Of a DNA stretch of 64,000 bases, positions 37,155 through 48,653 are shown one piece after another. Below the pieces are notes generated by a model. The model was not told the origin of the DNA. It saw nothing but the letters and a program-made list of their open reading frames with translations, and made no database searches. Origin of the DNA: Elmis aenea (lineage: Eukaryota; Arthropoda; Insecta; Coleoptera; Elmidae); assembly GCA_947652605.1 (NCBI GenBank), contig OX393584.1, positions 31,421,467 through 31,485,466 of the forward strand. Reading direction: 5' to 3'. A program made the position numbers and the translations under genes. Every line of letters starts with the position of its first letter. Position 1 is the stretch's first letter.

Positions 37155-37790
37155 GTCGAAAAAAGTGCAAAGACTATAAGCCTTTGTACTTTTCCCATTT
37201 TTCGCGAAAAATTAAAAATCGTATTTAGGGGCTAATAATCCTTAACTTGCTCGTAACTAACGTGTATAAGAAGTTTGAAGCCATTTGCTGTAGTTTTAAG
37301 AAAATCGATTTTTTTGTCGAAAAAAGTGCAAAGACTATATATAGCCTTTGTACTTTTCCCATTTTTCACGAAAAATTAAAAATCGTATTTAGGGGCTAAT
37401 AATCCTTAATTCGCTCATAACTAATGTGTATACCAAGTTTGAAGCCATTTGCTGTAGTTTTAAGAAAATCGATTTTTTTGTCGAAAAAAGTGCAAAGACT
37501 ATAAGCCTTTGTACTTTTCCCATTTTTCGCGAAAAATTAAAAATCGTATTTAGGGGCTAATAATCCTTAACTTGCTCGTAACTAACGTGTATAAGAAGTT
37601 TGAAGCCATTTGCTGTAGTTTTAAGAAAATCGATTTTTTTGTCGAAAAAAGTGCAAAGACTATATATAGCCTTTGTACTTTTCCCATTTTTCACGAAAAA
37701 TTAAAAATCGTATTTAGGGGCTAATAATCCTTAATTCGCTCATAACTAATGTGTATACGAAGTTTGAATCCATTTGCTGTAGTTTTAAGA
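37155..37790 (+). repeat. Satellite subfamily B block 2
   Basis: Four units again alternate B1, B2, B1, B2 with the same diagnostic differences as block 1. This suggests the dimer block was copied within the array. A single B2-like unit also occurs near 34180-34230. Confidence 0.88.
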
Positions 37791-40700
37791 AAATCGATTT
37801 TTTTGTCAAAAAAAAATACAGACTATAGCCTTTGCACTTTTCCCATTTTTCACGAAAAATTAAAAATCGTATTTAGGGGCTAATAATCCTTAATTGGGCT
37901 ATAAATAACCTGCATAATAAATTTGAAGCCATTCGCTGTAATTTTAAGAAAATCGATTTTTTTGTCAAAAAAAAAGTACAAAGACTATAGCCTTGCACTT
38001 TTCCCATTTTTCACGAAAAATTAAAAATCGTATTTAGGGGCTAATAATCCTTAATTGGGCTATAAATAACCTGCATAATAAATTTGAAGCCATTCGCTGT
38101 AGTTTTAAGAAAATCGATTTTGTTGTCAAAAAAAAGTACTAAGACTATAGCCTTTGCACTTTTCCCATTTTTCACGAAAAATTAAAAATCGTATTTAGGG
38201 GCTAATAATCCTTAATTGGGCTATAAATAACCTGCATAATAAATTTGAAGCTATTCGCTGTAGTTTTAAGAAAATCGATTTTTTTGTCAAAAAAAAGTAC
38301 AAAGACTAGCCTTTGCACTTTTCCCATTTTTCACGAAAAATTAAAAATCGTATTTAGGGGCTAATAATCCTTAATTGGGCTATAAATAACCTGCATAATA
38401 AATTTGAAGCCATTCGCTGTAGTTTTAAGGAAATCGATTTTTTTGTCAAAAAAAAGTACAAAGACTATAGCCTTTTTACTTTTCCCATTTTTCACGAAAA
38501 ATTAAAAATCGTATTTAGGGGCTAATAATCCTTAATTGGGCTATAAATAACCTGCATAATACATTTGAAGCCATTCGCTGTAGTTTTAAGAAAATCGATT
38601 TTTTTGTCAAAAAAAAGTACAAAGACTTATAGCCTTTGCACTTTTCCCATTTTTCACGAAAAATTAAAAATCGTATTTAGGGGCTAATAATCCTTAATTG
38701 GGCTATAAATAACCTGCATAATACATTTGAAGCTATTCGCTGTAGTTTTAAGAAAATCGATTTTTTTGTCAAAAAAAAGTACAAAGACTATAACATTTGC
38801 ACTTTTCCCATTTTTCACGAAAAATTAAAAATCGTATTTAGGGGCTAATAATCCTTAATTGAGCCCTGCATAATAAATTTAAAGCCATTCGCTGTAGTTT
38901 TAAGAAAATCGAATTTATTGTCAAAAAAAAGTACAAAGACTATAGCCTTTTCACTTTTCCCATTTTTCACGAAAAATTAAAAATCGTATTTAGGGGCTAA
39001 TAATCCTTAATTGGGCTATAAATAACCTGCATAATACATTTGAAGCCATTCGCTGTAGTTTTAAGAAAATCGATTTTTTTGTCAAAAAAAAGTACAAAGA
39101 CTATACCTTTGCACTTTTCCCATTTTTCACGAAAAATTAAAAATCGTATTTAGGGGCTAATAATCCTTAATTGGGCTATAAATAACCTGCATAATAAATT
39201 TGAAGCCATTCGCTGTAGTTTTAAGAAAATCGATTTTTTTGTCAAAAAAAAAGTACAAAGACTATAGCCTTTGCACTTTTCCCATTTTTCACGAAAAATT
39301 AAAAATCGTATTTAGGGGCTAATAATCCTTAATTGGGCTATAAATAACCTGCATAATAAATTTGAAGCTATTCGCTGTAGTTTTAAGAAAATCGATTTTT
39401 TTGTCAAAAAAAAGTACAAAGACTATAATAGCCTTTGCACTTTTCCCATTTTTCACGAAAAATTAAAAATCGTATTTAGGGGCTAATAATCCTTAATTGG
39501 GCTATAAATAACCTGCATAATAAATTTGAAGCCATTCGCTGTAGTTTTAAGAAAATCGATTTTTTTGTCAAAAAAAAGTACAAAGACTATAACCTTTGCA
39601 CTTTTCCCATTTTTCACGAAAAATTAAAAATCGTATTTAGGGGCTAATAATCCTTAATTGGGCTATAAATAACCTGCATAATAAATTTGAAGCCATTCGC
39701 TGTAGTTTTAAGAAAATCGATTTTTTTGTCAAAAAAAAAGTACAAAGACTATAGCCTTTGCACTTTTCCCATTTTTCACGAAAAATTAAAAATCGTATTT
39801 AGGGGCTAATAATCCTTAATTGGGCTATAAATAACCTGCATAATAAATTTGAAGCTATTCGCTGTAGTTTTAAGAAAATCGATTTTTTTGTCAAAAAAAA
39901 GTACAAAGACTATAATAGCCTTTGCACTTTTCCCATTTTTCACGAAAAATTAAAAATCGTATTTAGGGGCTAATAATCCTTAATTGGGCTATAAATAACC
40001 TGCATAATAAATTTGAAGCCATTCGCTGTAGTTTTAAGAAAATCGATTTTTTTGTCAAAAAAAAGTACAAAGACTATAGCCTTTGCACTTTTCCCATTTT
40101 TCACGAAAAATTAAAAATCGTATTTAGGGGCTAATAATCCTTAATTGGGCTATAAATAACCTGCATAATAAATTTGAAGCCATTCGCTGTAGTTTTAAGA
40201 AAATCGATTTTTTTGTCAAAAAAAAGTACAAAGACTATAGCCTTTGCACTTTTCCCATTTTTCACGAAAAATTAAAAATCGTATTTAGGGGCTAATAATC
40301 CTTAATTGGGCTATAAATAACCTGCATAATAAATACATTTGAAGCCATTCGCTATAGTTTTAAGAAAATCGATTTTTTTGTCAAAAAAAAGTACAAAGAC
40401 TATAATAGCCTTTGCACTTTTCCCATTTTTCACGAAAAATTAAAAATCGTATTTAGGGGCTAATAATCCTTAATTGGGCTATAAATAACCTGCATAATAA
40501 ATTTGAAGCCATTCGCTGTAGTTTTAAGAAAATCGATTTTTTTGTCAAAAAAAAGTACAAAGACTTATAGCCTTTACACTTTTCCCATTTTTCACGAAAA
40601 ATTAAAAATCGTATTTAGGGGCTAATAATCCTTAATTGGGCTATAAATAACCTGCATAATAAATACATTTGAAGCCATTCGCTATAGTTTTAAGAAAATC

Positions 40701-42603
40701 GATTTTTTTGTCAAAAAAAAGTACAAAGACTATAGCCTTTGCACTTTTCCCATTTTTCACGAAAAATTAAAAATCGTATTTAGGGGCTAATAATCCTTAA
40801 TTGAGCCCTGCATAATAAATTTAAAGCCATTCGCTGTAGTTTTAAGAAAATCGAATTTATTGTCAAAAAAAAGTACAAAGACTATAGCCTTTTCACTTTT
40901 CCCATTTTTCACGAAAAATTAAAAATCGTATTTAGGGGCTAATAATCCTTAATTGGGCTATAAATAACCTGCATAATACATTTGAAGCCATTCGCTGTAG
41001 TTTTAAGAAAATCGATTTTTTTGTCAAAAAAAAAGTACAAAGACTATAGCCTTTGCACTTTTCCCATTTTTCACGAAAAATTAAAAATCGTATTTAGGGG
41101 CTAATAATCCTTAATTGGGCTATAAATAACCTGCATAATAAATTTAAAGCCATTCGCTGTAGTTTTAAGAAAATCGATTTTGTTGTCAAAAAAAAATACA
41201 GACTATAGCCTTTGCACTTTTCCCATTTTTCACGAAAAATTAAAAATCGTATTTAGGGGCTAATAATCCTTAATTGGGCTATAAATAACCTGCATAATAA
41301 ATTTGAAGCTATTCGCTGTAGTTTTAAGAAAATCGATTTTTTTGTCAAAAAAAAGTACAAAGACTATAATAGCCTTTGCACTTTTCCCATTTTTCACGAA
41401 AAATTAAAAATCGTATTTAGGGGCTAATAATCCTTAATTGGGCTATAAATAACCTGCATAATAAATTTGAAGCCATTCGCTGTAGTTTTAAGAAAATCGA
41501 TTTTTTTGTCAAAAAAAAGTACAAAGACTATAGCCTTTGCACTTTTCCCATTTTTCACGAAAAATTAAAAATCGTATTTAGGGGCTAATAATCCTTAATT
41601 GGGCTATAAATAACCTGCATAATAAATTTGAAGCCATTCGCTGTAGTTTTAAGAAAATCGATTTTTTTGTCAAAAAAAAGTACAAAGACTATAGCCTTTG
41701 CACTTTTCCCATTTTTCACGAAAAATTAAAAATCGTATTTAGGGGCTAATAATCTTTAATTGGGCTATAAATAACCATAATAAATAAATTTGAAGCCATT
41801 CGCTGTAGTTTTAAGAAAATCGATTTTTTTGTCAAAAAAAAGTACAAAGACTATAGCCTTTGCACTTTTCCTATTTTTCACGAAAAATTAAAAATCGTAT
41901 TTAGGGGCTAATAATCCTTAATTGGGCTATAAATAACCTGCATAATAAATACATTTGAAGCCATTCGCTGTAGTTTTAAGAAAATCGATTTTTTTGTCAA
42001 AAAAAAGTACAAAGACTATAGCCTTTGCACTTTTCCCATTTTTCACGAAAAATTAAAAATCGTATTTAGGGGCTAATAATCCTTAATTGGGCTATAAATA
42101 ACCTGCATAATAAATTTGAAGCCATTCGCTGTAGTTTTAAGAAAATCGATTTTTTTGTCAAAAAAAAGTACAAAGACTATAACCTTTGCACTTTTCCCAT
42201 TTTTCACGAAAAATTAAAAATCGTATTTAGGGGCTAATAATCCTTAATTGGGCTATAAATAACCTGCATAATAAATTTGAAGCCATTCGCTGTAGTTTTA
42301 AGAAAATCGATTTTTTTGTCAAAAAAAAGTACAAAGACTATAACCTTTGCACTTTTCCCATTTTTCACGAAAAATTAAAAATCGTATTTAGGGGCTAATA
42401 ATCCTTAATTGGGCTATAAATAACCTGCATAATACATTTGAAGCCATTCGCTGTAGTTTTAAGAAAATCGATTTTGTTGTCAAAAAAAAGTACAAAGACT
42501 ATAGCCTTTGTACTTTTTCCATTTTTTACGAAAAATTAAAAATCGTATTTAGGGGCTAATAATCCTTAATTGGGCTATAAATAACCTGTATAATAAATTT
42601 GAA

Positions 42604-43957
42604 ATTTGAATTAATAAGTTAACCAATTACAACTTTTAACTGGAGTAACTTCAAAACTTCATTCCCGTGTTTACAAATATGATTACAAATTAATAACGAT
42701 CTAGTAAGTAAATAGGTAAATTTGAACTTAAAATGGTTAAGTTGATAATAGCTACATTATAGAAGAAAGAGTTCATAAACAAAAGCACCGCGGTCTGGTA
42801 GTGACCATCGCGGCCATCGGGCAAAGGAGCGGGTCTGAGGCCATTAACGCCAGAGAATAGATCACCAGCTGTCAGGTGAGCAACAATCATAGGTACCTGG
42901 TCGGAAAGCGGCGCTAAGATGTACCACGCCCAGCGCATCAGTCGTAAGTCGCTTTATTAGGAAACCCATGTTGCTATTAAACCTAAACCTTTACTCACAA
43001 GAATTTATAAATTACTAAAACAAGAATTATATGAAGCACGTAGAATAGCTCCAAAAGTTCACTGAGTCTTTGAACTCGTTTGGAAATATAAAAAATATCT
43101 CGACGTTACAAATATACTATTTCAATACGAGAATGTTTTTTCTAGAAAAAAACGTTTGTTTTTATATTTACTCTAGGCTTGTTACCTATATGCAATATAA
43201 TATATTTCTTGCACTTTATTTAAATTTTACTGTTGGTACAGTTTTCAAAATAATTTTGTGCCCGGACAAATTCAAAAGAATAATACGGTATATAACATTA
43301 ATACAAACATTTTTTTTCTTAATTAACGCTATAAAATAAATTTATTTGAGCCGGAATACATCCCAATATATAATTTTTGCAAAGTGGTAAACACTGACAT
43401 CTAGGGTTGTAACACTATACTATTTTCATCGTTTATCGACTGTCATAAAATCATATTCAAGATACCTGTAACAAAACACAAACAGAATTCTGTAAGTTAT
43501 AAAATGTCAAGTTGACATTATAAACAACATGATTACTTTGACCAATCACAAATGACAGTGACTGTGCCTAATACAAATAAAAATATTTACGTACATAATA
43601 TTAAACGAACGTCAGATTACCAAAACATAAAGGAATGATAGTTTTAGAAAAGCTAATTTTAGAAAACTCTGAAACGACAGTTCCTTACTCTTGATGAGCA
43701 AATCCGTAGTAAATTTTCATTTGGTCGAATACCCAGCTCTTGTGATTTGTTGCAATTGATATTTAAAAAAGCGTTAATAAAATTAGTGACATACTTTTAC
43801 TAGGCACCTAGACAGATTGACAAGGTTTTAAAAGTTACCTGAAACTTTGTAAGTATAAAACCAAATAACATATGTTGTTTGTTTTGTTCATATGTTGTTT
43901 ATAATACTTTCATTTTTCACAAAGATTTTGTTGATTGCAATTAAAATGTTTCAGAAA
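42604..43957. other. Satellite flank and upstream region of the CCPG1-like gene
   Basis: Between 42780 and 42950 there is a sharply GC-richer patch with a minus-strand 82-codon ORF (RWAWYILAPLSDQVPMIV...), probably a fragment of an unrecognised element. The rest is AT-rich. A splice-acceptor-like TTTCAG at 43949-43954 lies just before the proposed start codon of the next gene, so a 5' UTR intron is possible. Confidence 0.45.
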
Positions 43958-45655
43958 ATGGACAAATCGACAGAATCTCTAAGTGACTCTGATTCAAGTA
44001 CTTCATCTTCCTGGGTCTTCGTTGAGGACAATAACGCTCTTGATCCATCGGCAAATACATTTTATTTAAATTGTTCGAAGGAACCAATCCAAGAATTAAC
44101 AGAACAGGAGTTGGGAACAGTCGTGTCAGATATTGAATCTGATACAGACGGTATTAGTGTCATTAGTGAAAATGAAGAAAATAATTATTTAGATACAATT
44201 ACTGCCAGTACAACTTTTAAAGGTAGTAATACAGAAATACCAACAGATTCTGCTCACAAAGACGATGAAACCAGAAAACCAACAATTGAATCTTTAAGTT
44301 CGGAACTAAAACAACTAAATACTGAAAATGATAAAACTAATAGTATTCAGTTTAAGAAATTCTGCTCTCCTGCTTATCTTGTTGGTGCAGGATTAGTATT
44401 AACAGCAATTTTGTTTGCACCTTACTGTAATGTGGAGACAAAACTAGATACAACAAAGGAAAAATATCAACTTGGAGAAAAATTAAATATTGTATCCAAT
44501 GGAGACAATATTGATGGAAGTGATCTCGTATTTTATAAAGATGGCACAGTAGAAGAATGCAATTGTAAAACAGAACATTTGAGTATAGGCTCTGATATAA
44601 CTGCTGACAGTGAAGCGCATGCATATCATCACAAAAAGTGCATTGGAAAAAATAAATGTAACAAAAGAAAAGGTGCAATGGATAAACATCATTCAAAAGA
44701 TGACAAACATATTGTTCAAGTTAAACATCAAACCCAAGAAGAGAACTTGCATAGCCATGATGAACTAAGAGAAGTTAACTTCAAATTTAATAATAAGGAT
44801 TACAAAAGTTTTCAACCCAAAAAAAACAATTATAAAAAAACTAAAGACAATAGCTTCATAAGTGATAGTGATCAGAGTAAACTACGCAATAAAAAAGTAC
44901 GTAAATTTATTGGCCAAAATATTAAAAAGAATAAAACTCAAACTTTTGATAAAAGTAAAAAGAGCTACCAGGATAAAGAAAACTTTGAAAAGAAACAAAA
45001 AATTAACAAAAAAGGACATGGAAAAAACGACAAAAATAAATATGATCTACCAAAGTTTGAAAAACCCAAAATACAGTACCATGATGATGAAAATGCACTT
45101 AATGAAGAACAAATATTTCATGTGAAGGAAAAAAAACTTAAAGTGAAAGAAGATTATCTTAATAAAAAAGAAGAATTTTTAATTTATAAAGAATATGATT
45201 TACGCCAACGGGAATTGAAGTTGCAAAAAGCTAAAGGTGGTCAAATAAACAAAAAAAAAAGTGAATTTATCCATAAAGAGTCGGAATGGGAGACAATGTG
45301 TTTAAAAGATTCTAGAGAAAACCAACATGAATGCAAAAAACATCTTAATAAGGTTATCGATGGCAACATTAAGCTTAAAGTTAAGTTTAATAATTCTGCT
45401 AAATATAATCGTTTGAACTATGGCAAGTCTTTTAAACATCTGAAGAAAATCAACGATACTGTTTTAAACGATTGGTATAGTAATTTACACAGTGCAAGAA
45501 ATCAATTTAGAAAACAAGAACATGCAAGCGACTGGTTGTTCGATAGAGCTAAAATGAGAAGTAAAAGAAGAGATAAAGCGGAATGGTACTTTCAATGGAT
45601 GACTGATAGGGAACACTTTCGCATCAGACGAAACTATCGACCTTATACCAGTTAA
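43958..45655 (+). CDS. CCPG1/PBIP1-like single-pass membrane protein
   Basis: A single open exon encodes 565 residues from ATGGAC at 43958. An upstream in-frame ATG at 43892 would add 22 hydrophobic residues, but the intervening TTTCAG looks like a splice acceptor, so I prefer the later start. Features in order: an acidic/Ser run, then WVFVEDN (W19 to V22), a good LC3-interacting motif; an acidic SDIESDTDGISVISE block at about 58-72, like the one in CCPG1; one transmembrane helix at about 139-156 (YLVGAGLVLTAILFAPYC); then a long Lys/Asn-rich, probably coiled, region. It ends in three W-centred repeats (DWYSNL, DWLFDRA, EWYFQWM) with basic residues about every seven. In vertebrates CCPG1 is an ER-phagy receptor that binds LC3 and FIP200. 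The match here is by motif order, not strong identity. Alternatively it is an unrelated lysine-rich membrane protein. Confidence 0.6.
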   Translation: MDKSTESLSDSDSSTSSSWVFVEDNNALDPSANTFYLNCSKEPIQELTEQELGTVVSDIESDTDGISVISENEENNYLDTITASTTFKGSNTEIPTDSAHKDDETRKPTIESLSSELKQLNTENDKTNSIQFKKFCSPAYLVGAGLVLTAILFAPYCNVETKLDTTKEKYQLGEKLNIVSNGDNIDGSDLVFYKDGTVEECNCKTEHLSIGSDITADSEAHAYHHKKCIGKNKCNKRKGAMDKHHSKDDKHIVQVKHQTQEENLHSHDELREVNFKFNNKDYKSFQPKKNNYKKTKDNSFISDSDQSKLRNKKVRKFIGQNIKKNKTQTFDKSKKSYQDKENFEKKQKINKKGHGKNDKNKYDLPKFEKPKIQYHDDENALNEEQIFHVKEKKLKVKEDYLNKKEEFLIYKEYDLRQRELKLQKAKGGQINKKKSEFIHKESEWETMCLKDSRENQHECKKHLNKVIDGNIKLKVKFNNSAKYNRLNYGKSFKHLKKINDTVLNDWYSNLHSARNQFRKQEHASDWLFDRAKMRSKRRDKAEWYFQWMTDREHFRIRRNYRPYTS

Positions 45656-46685
45656 TACATTATTCAAAAACTTACAGAATTTTTACAATGTTAGTTACCA
45701 TTCATTTTTAATGTTGTAGATGTTTAAATTTTTATTGGAAATTTTAAATCAATCTGACTTAATTATGATATTTTATTACACAATTTACCACATATTTTCA
45801 GTGAAACTTTGATATTTGTAAAATATATTTCATAGCAAAAGAAAAATAAAAACTTTAATTAAATTACCATTGTTTTAGTAATATTTAATATTCAAGTTTG
45901 TATGTCGTTTATCCAAAAAGTATCGTAAGTGAAAAAATTATTTAAAATGTATAATTTTAAAACGGTGAAATTATAGTTTTTATGTTGGTCATCAATGAAC
46001 TCAATTATTAAGGAATTGTAGTATACGATGGGCACAGCAAAATGCCGATAGCCTGTTTTAGTTTTGATTAAAAAAAAAAAAACGGTAGTGGCCTTATACA
46101 CGTAATACATAAGGTTCAAATTCGCACATTTCGGTCGGTTAGCAATGCCTATGAGCGTACCATAGAACTGATTTACACCGTCTGTGTGTAATATAGTGAA
46201 GGCGCACAAAAATCTTACTGAAGGCGTCATGGCGCCGCGTTGCCGATCCCTGTTGCCTGACTAGGTTCTGGGAATTCCCCGGCTTTGTTTGTACCAAATA
46301 CGCTGCAATTTTAAGGTCAAAATTTGTTACCTTGGCCAATACCTTTTTTTTTTTTAAGTTTAGGCATTAGTAATATAGTATTAAATGTACAGTGTACACT
46401 ACAGTTTTTCGTTTGGTTTAAAACTTTACATCAAAATTTTTGGACCAGTTTAAAGATAAATTTTAAATTATAAAAACCGTTACTCCATATCTGGAAATTC
46501 AAAATTCTTTGCTAACGTGCGTTTCATTTTCTATTTCATTTTAACCACAAAGTTTCTTTTGTTATTGACAGTAACTCAGTAACAGAAAAACGTTTACAAG
46601 AATTAATTTTAGAGTGTAGGTAAGTTGGAATTAATTTTAGAGTGTAGTCACGTGATATTGCCGGGTTTCAAAAATATTGTCAAAA
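45656..46685. other. 3' flank of the CCPG1-like gene and TIM50 upstream region
   Basis: An AATAAA at 45845-45850 is a candidate polyadenylation signal for the upstream gene. The stretch 46080-46340 is GC-richer and holds overlapping minus-strand ORFs with no recognised domain, possibly a TE fragment. A duplicated AATTAATTTTAGAGTGTAG (46602 and 46631) lies just before the TIM50 start. Confidence 0.45.
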
Positions 46686-48222
46686 ATGCTTCGCTTCAAT
46701 GTGAGTGTTGCAAATGTATTTAGAAGCGTTTTAAAATCACAGTTAAGAGTCTTTAAAGAAAATGAAAACTACAGAACAATAATTCATTTACCAGATTCCG
46801 TCATAGCAAAAGCGTTTTTCACAACAGGTAAATTTGAGGTTATATTCAGTATTCATCATTTAAATAATATATTTATTGCTCGATATGTAATACTATATTA
46901 CGTTGAATACTTATTGAGGACCATTTTATAAATAAAAAAGCCCCTGAACTTACAAGAAAAATTCATACAGGTTCCTCGAATGCTGCTGAAAAAACTATTC
47001 GTACGGATATGACTTCCAAAACAGAAAAAATTCCAGCAATGTCATCAAATATTTCTGAAAAGAATATTACATCAAATACTGCTACCCAAGACAAGGAACA
47101 AGACCCAAGTGTTGATGATGAAACAGCTAAGAAGTCGCGAGAATTTTCATGGCGTACCATGAAATATACATTAATTGCTATTGGACTATCAGCCTTGTCT
47201 GGTGGAGTATATCTGTTATTTGAATTGGGAAAACCGATGGTTGATGACGAAGGAACAGTTGTAGCAGATGAATTTTCTAATAAACCAGTTTGGCAACAGT
47301 ATATTTATCGTACCCTTAGAGAACTGGATTATTATAAAAGATTGATAAAGGAACCATCACGTGATAAACTATTACCTGATGTGCTCAAATATCCTTATTA
47401 TCAGCCACCATATACTCTAATATTAGAAATAACAGATGTGCTCGTACACCCTGATTGGACCTATAAGACCGGTTGGCGTTTTAAGAAAAGACCAGGTGAT
47501 TTGATTACTTTTGTTAAATATTTTCAAATGTCTTTAATATTTATCTAAACAATTTCAAATTAAAAATGTAATTTGTAGGTGTCGACCACTTTTTGGAATC
47601 TTTAAATGGAATGTATGAAATAGTAATTTATACTGCAGAGCAGGGTATGACTGTATTTCCATTAATAGAAGTTTTGGATCCTAAAAACATTATATCATAC
47701 AAGTTAGTTCGGGATGCTACACATTTTGTCGATGGACATCATGTAAAAAATTTAGATAAACTGAACAGAGACCTGAACAAGGTGTTAATTTTTTTAAATA
47801 GTTTACTATATGTTTTGTAATGAATATCCTTTGTATTTAAAGGTTGTTGTTATCGACTGGAACATGGATTCAGTAAAATTTCATCCAGAAAACGTTCTTC
47901 GTGTAAATCGTTGGCCAGGCAATGATGACGACACCACTCTAATTGACTTAGCAGCGTTTTTAAGGAGTAAGTTCAATACAAGACTTATTTAAGTTCTTAA
48001 TAACTTATTGCTTTTATTTATGTAGCTATTGCGCAGTCTGAGATTACTGATGTTAGAGAGGTACTAACCTACTACAATAAATTTGACGATCCATTAGCTA
48101 CTTTCCGAGAGAGACAAAAGAAGCTAATGGAACAAGAAGAGGCTGATAGAGATGCCAAGGCTGGACAGCAACCACCACCAGTGAAACGCTGGACCCCTAG
48201 TTTCTTAAATAGAGTGTTCTAA
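46686..48222 (+). CDS. TIM50: TIM50, mitochondrial inner-membrane import subunit
   Basis: Five exons join in frame to 396 residues: 46686-46827, 46971-47495, 47579-47781, 47843-47966 and 48026-48222. All introns are GT-AG and short (59-143 bp). The start is the ATG of [12 protein letters not shown], a basic amphipathic mitochondrial presequence. A transmembrane helix lies at about 113-132 ([20 protein letters not shown]). The FCP1/NIF-type domain follows from about 195: [56 protein letters not shown] and [15 protein letters not shown]. As in metazoan TIM50, the phosphatase DxDx(T/V) motif is not preserved (EITDVLV), which fits a scaffold rather than an enzyme. TIM50 is the receptor of the TIM23 complex that takes presequences from TOM. 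It looks intact and functional. Confidence 0.96.
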
Positions 48223-48267
48223 TTTACATTTCTTCATGTGTATATTATGTTAATTTGTCTGTGTTAA

Positions 48268-48649
48268 CACGTTAAGCGCCACCATGTTAAAAAAAAGTAA
48301 GTTTTTCTGGCCACCAATTTTTTTTCTAAATTGCCCTTAAGTAATATAAAAAAAATTCACAACAAAATAACATTTTAACCAGTTTTTAATTGTTTTTGTG
48401 TGAATAAATTTGAATCATAAAACTTTTTTTTTTTAAATATCAATGTGGGTAAAAAAATTGTGACCAACAAGGTTTTCTGGTCCAGCGGGCCATCCTTAAA
48501 CCTTTTCTGGTATAGTTATATGTAATACAAGTATGTTTAAGAATACTGGCAGCCGAATCTAAATGTAGGCTGTTGTATCCAAATGGATACAGGTGGCCCA
48601 TCGGGCAAAAATGATTTGTAACATATGGATACAAATGGCGCTTAACGTG
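48268..48649. mobile_element. piggyBac-type MITE at TTAA, 45 bp after the TIM50 stop
   Basis: TTAA occurs at 48264-48267 and 48650-48653. Between them the element begins CACGTTAAGCGCCA and ends TGGCGCTTAACGTG, a perfect 14-bp inverted repeat. TTAA targeting is the established piggyBac signature. The interior (382 bp total) has no transposase. It probably lies in the TIM50 3' UTR and supplies an internal AATAAA near 48402. Confidence 0.85.
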
Positions 48650-48653
48650 TTAA

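Larger units (their letters stand above)
33772..42603 (+). repeat. Satellite array, 55 monomers of about 161 bp
   Basis: I counted 55 occurrences of the invariant block TATTTAGGGGCTAATAATCC region (TTTAGGGG starts from 33837 to 42548). The commonest spacing is 161 bp, ranging from about 149 to 169. Each unit carries CTTTTCCCATTTTTC, CACGAAAAATTAAAAATCG, the TTTAGGGG block, an AACCTGCATAATAAATTTGAA segment (or its variant), CTGTAGTTTTAAG and AAAATCGATTTT, a 12-bp perfect palindrome. Identity between neighbours is very high, so homogenisation is recent or ongoing. No long ORF crosses the array. Monomer length near nucleosome size and AT-richness suit a pericentromeric or centromeric satellite, which is inference only. 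The first and last units are diverged and mark the array edges. Confidence 0.97.

Noticed and set aside
33772..42603. CRISPR-like array
   Set aside because: Units are 161 bp head to tail with no unique spacers; this is a eukaryotic satellite.
44352..44696. 114-codon minus-strand ORF
   Set aside because: Shadow of the plus-strand CCPG1-like gene; no domain and low-complexity composition.
46139..46339. Minus-strand ORF upstream of TIM50 as a divergent gene
   Set aside because: No recognised domain, no splice or start context, and overlapping ORFs in other frames; more likely a GC-rich repeat fragment.
47810..47992. Separate 60-codon gene after 47.8 kb
   Set aside because: It is exon 4 of TIM50 read together with intron sequence at both ends.
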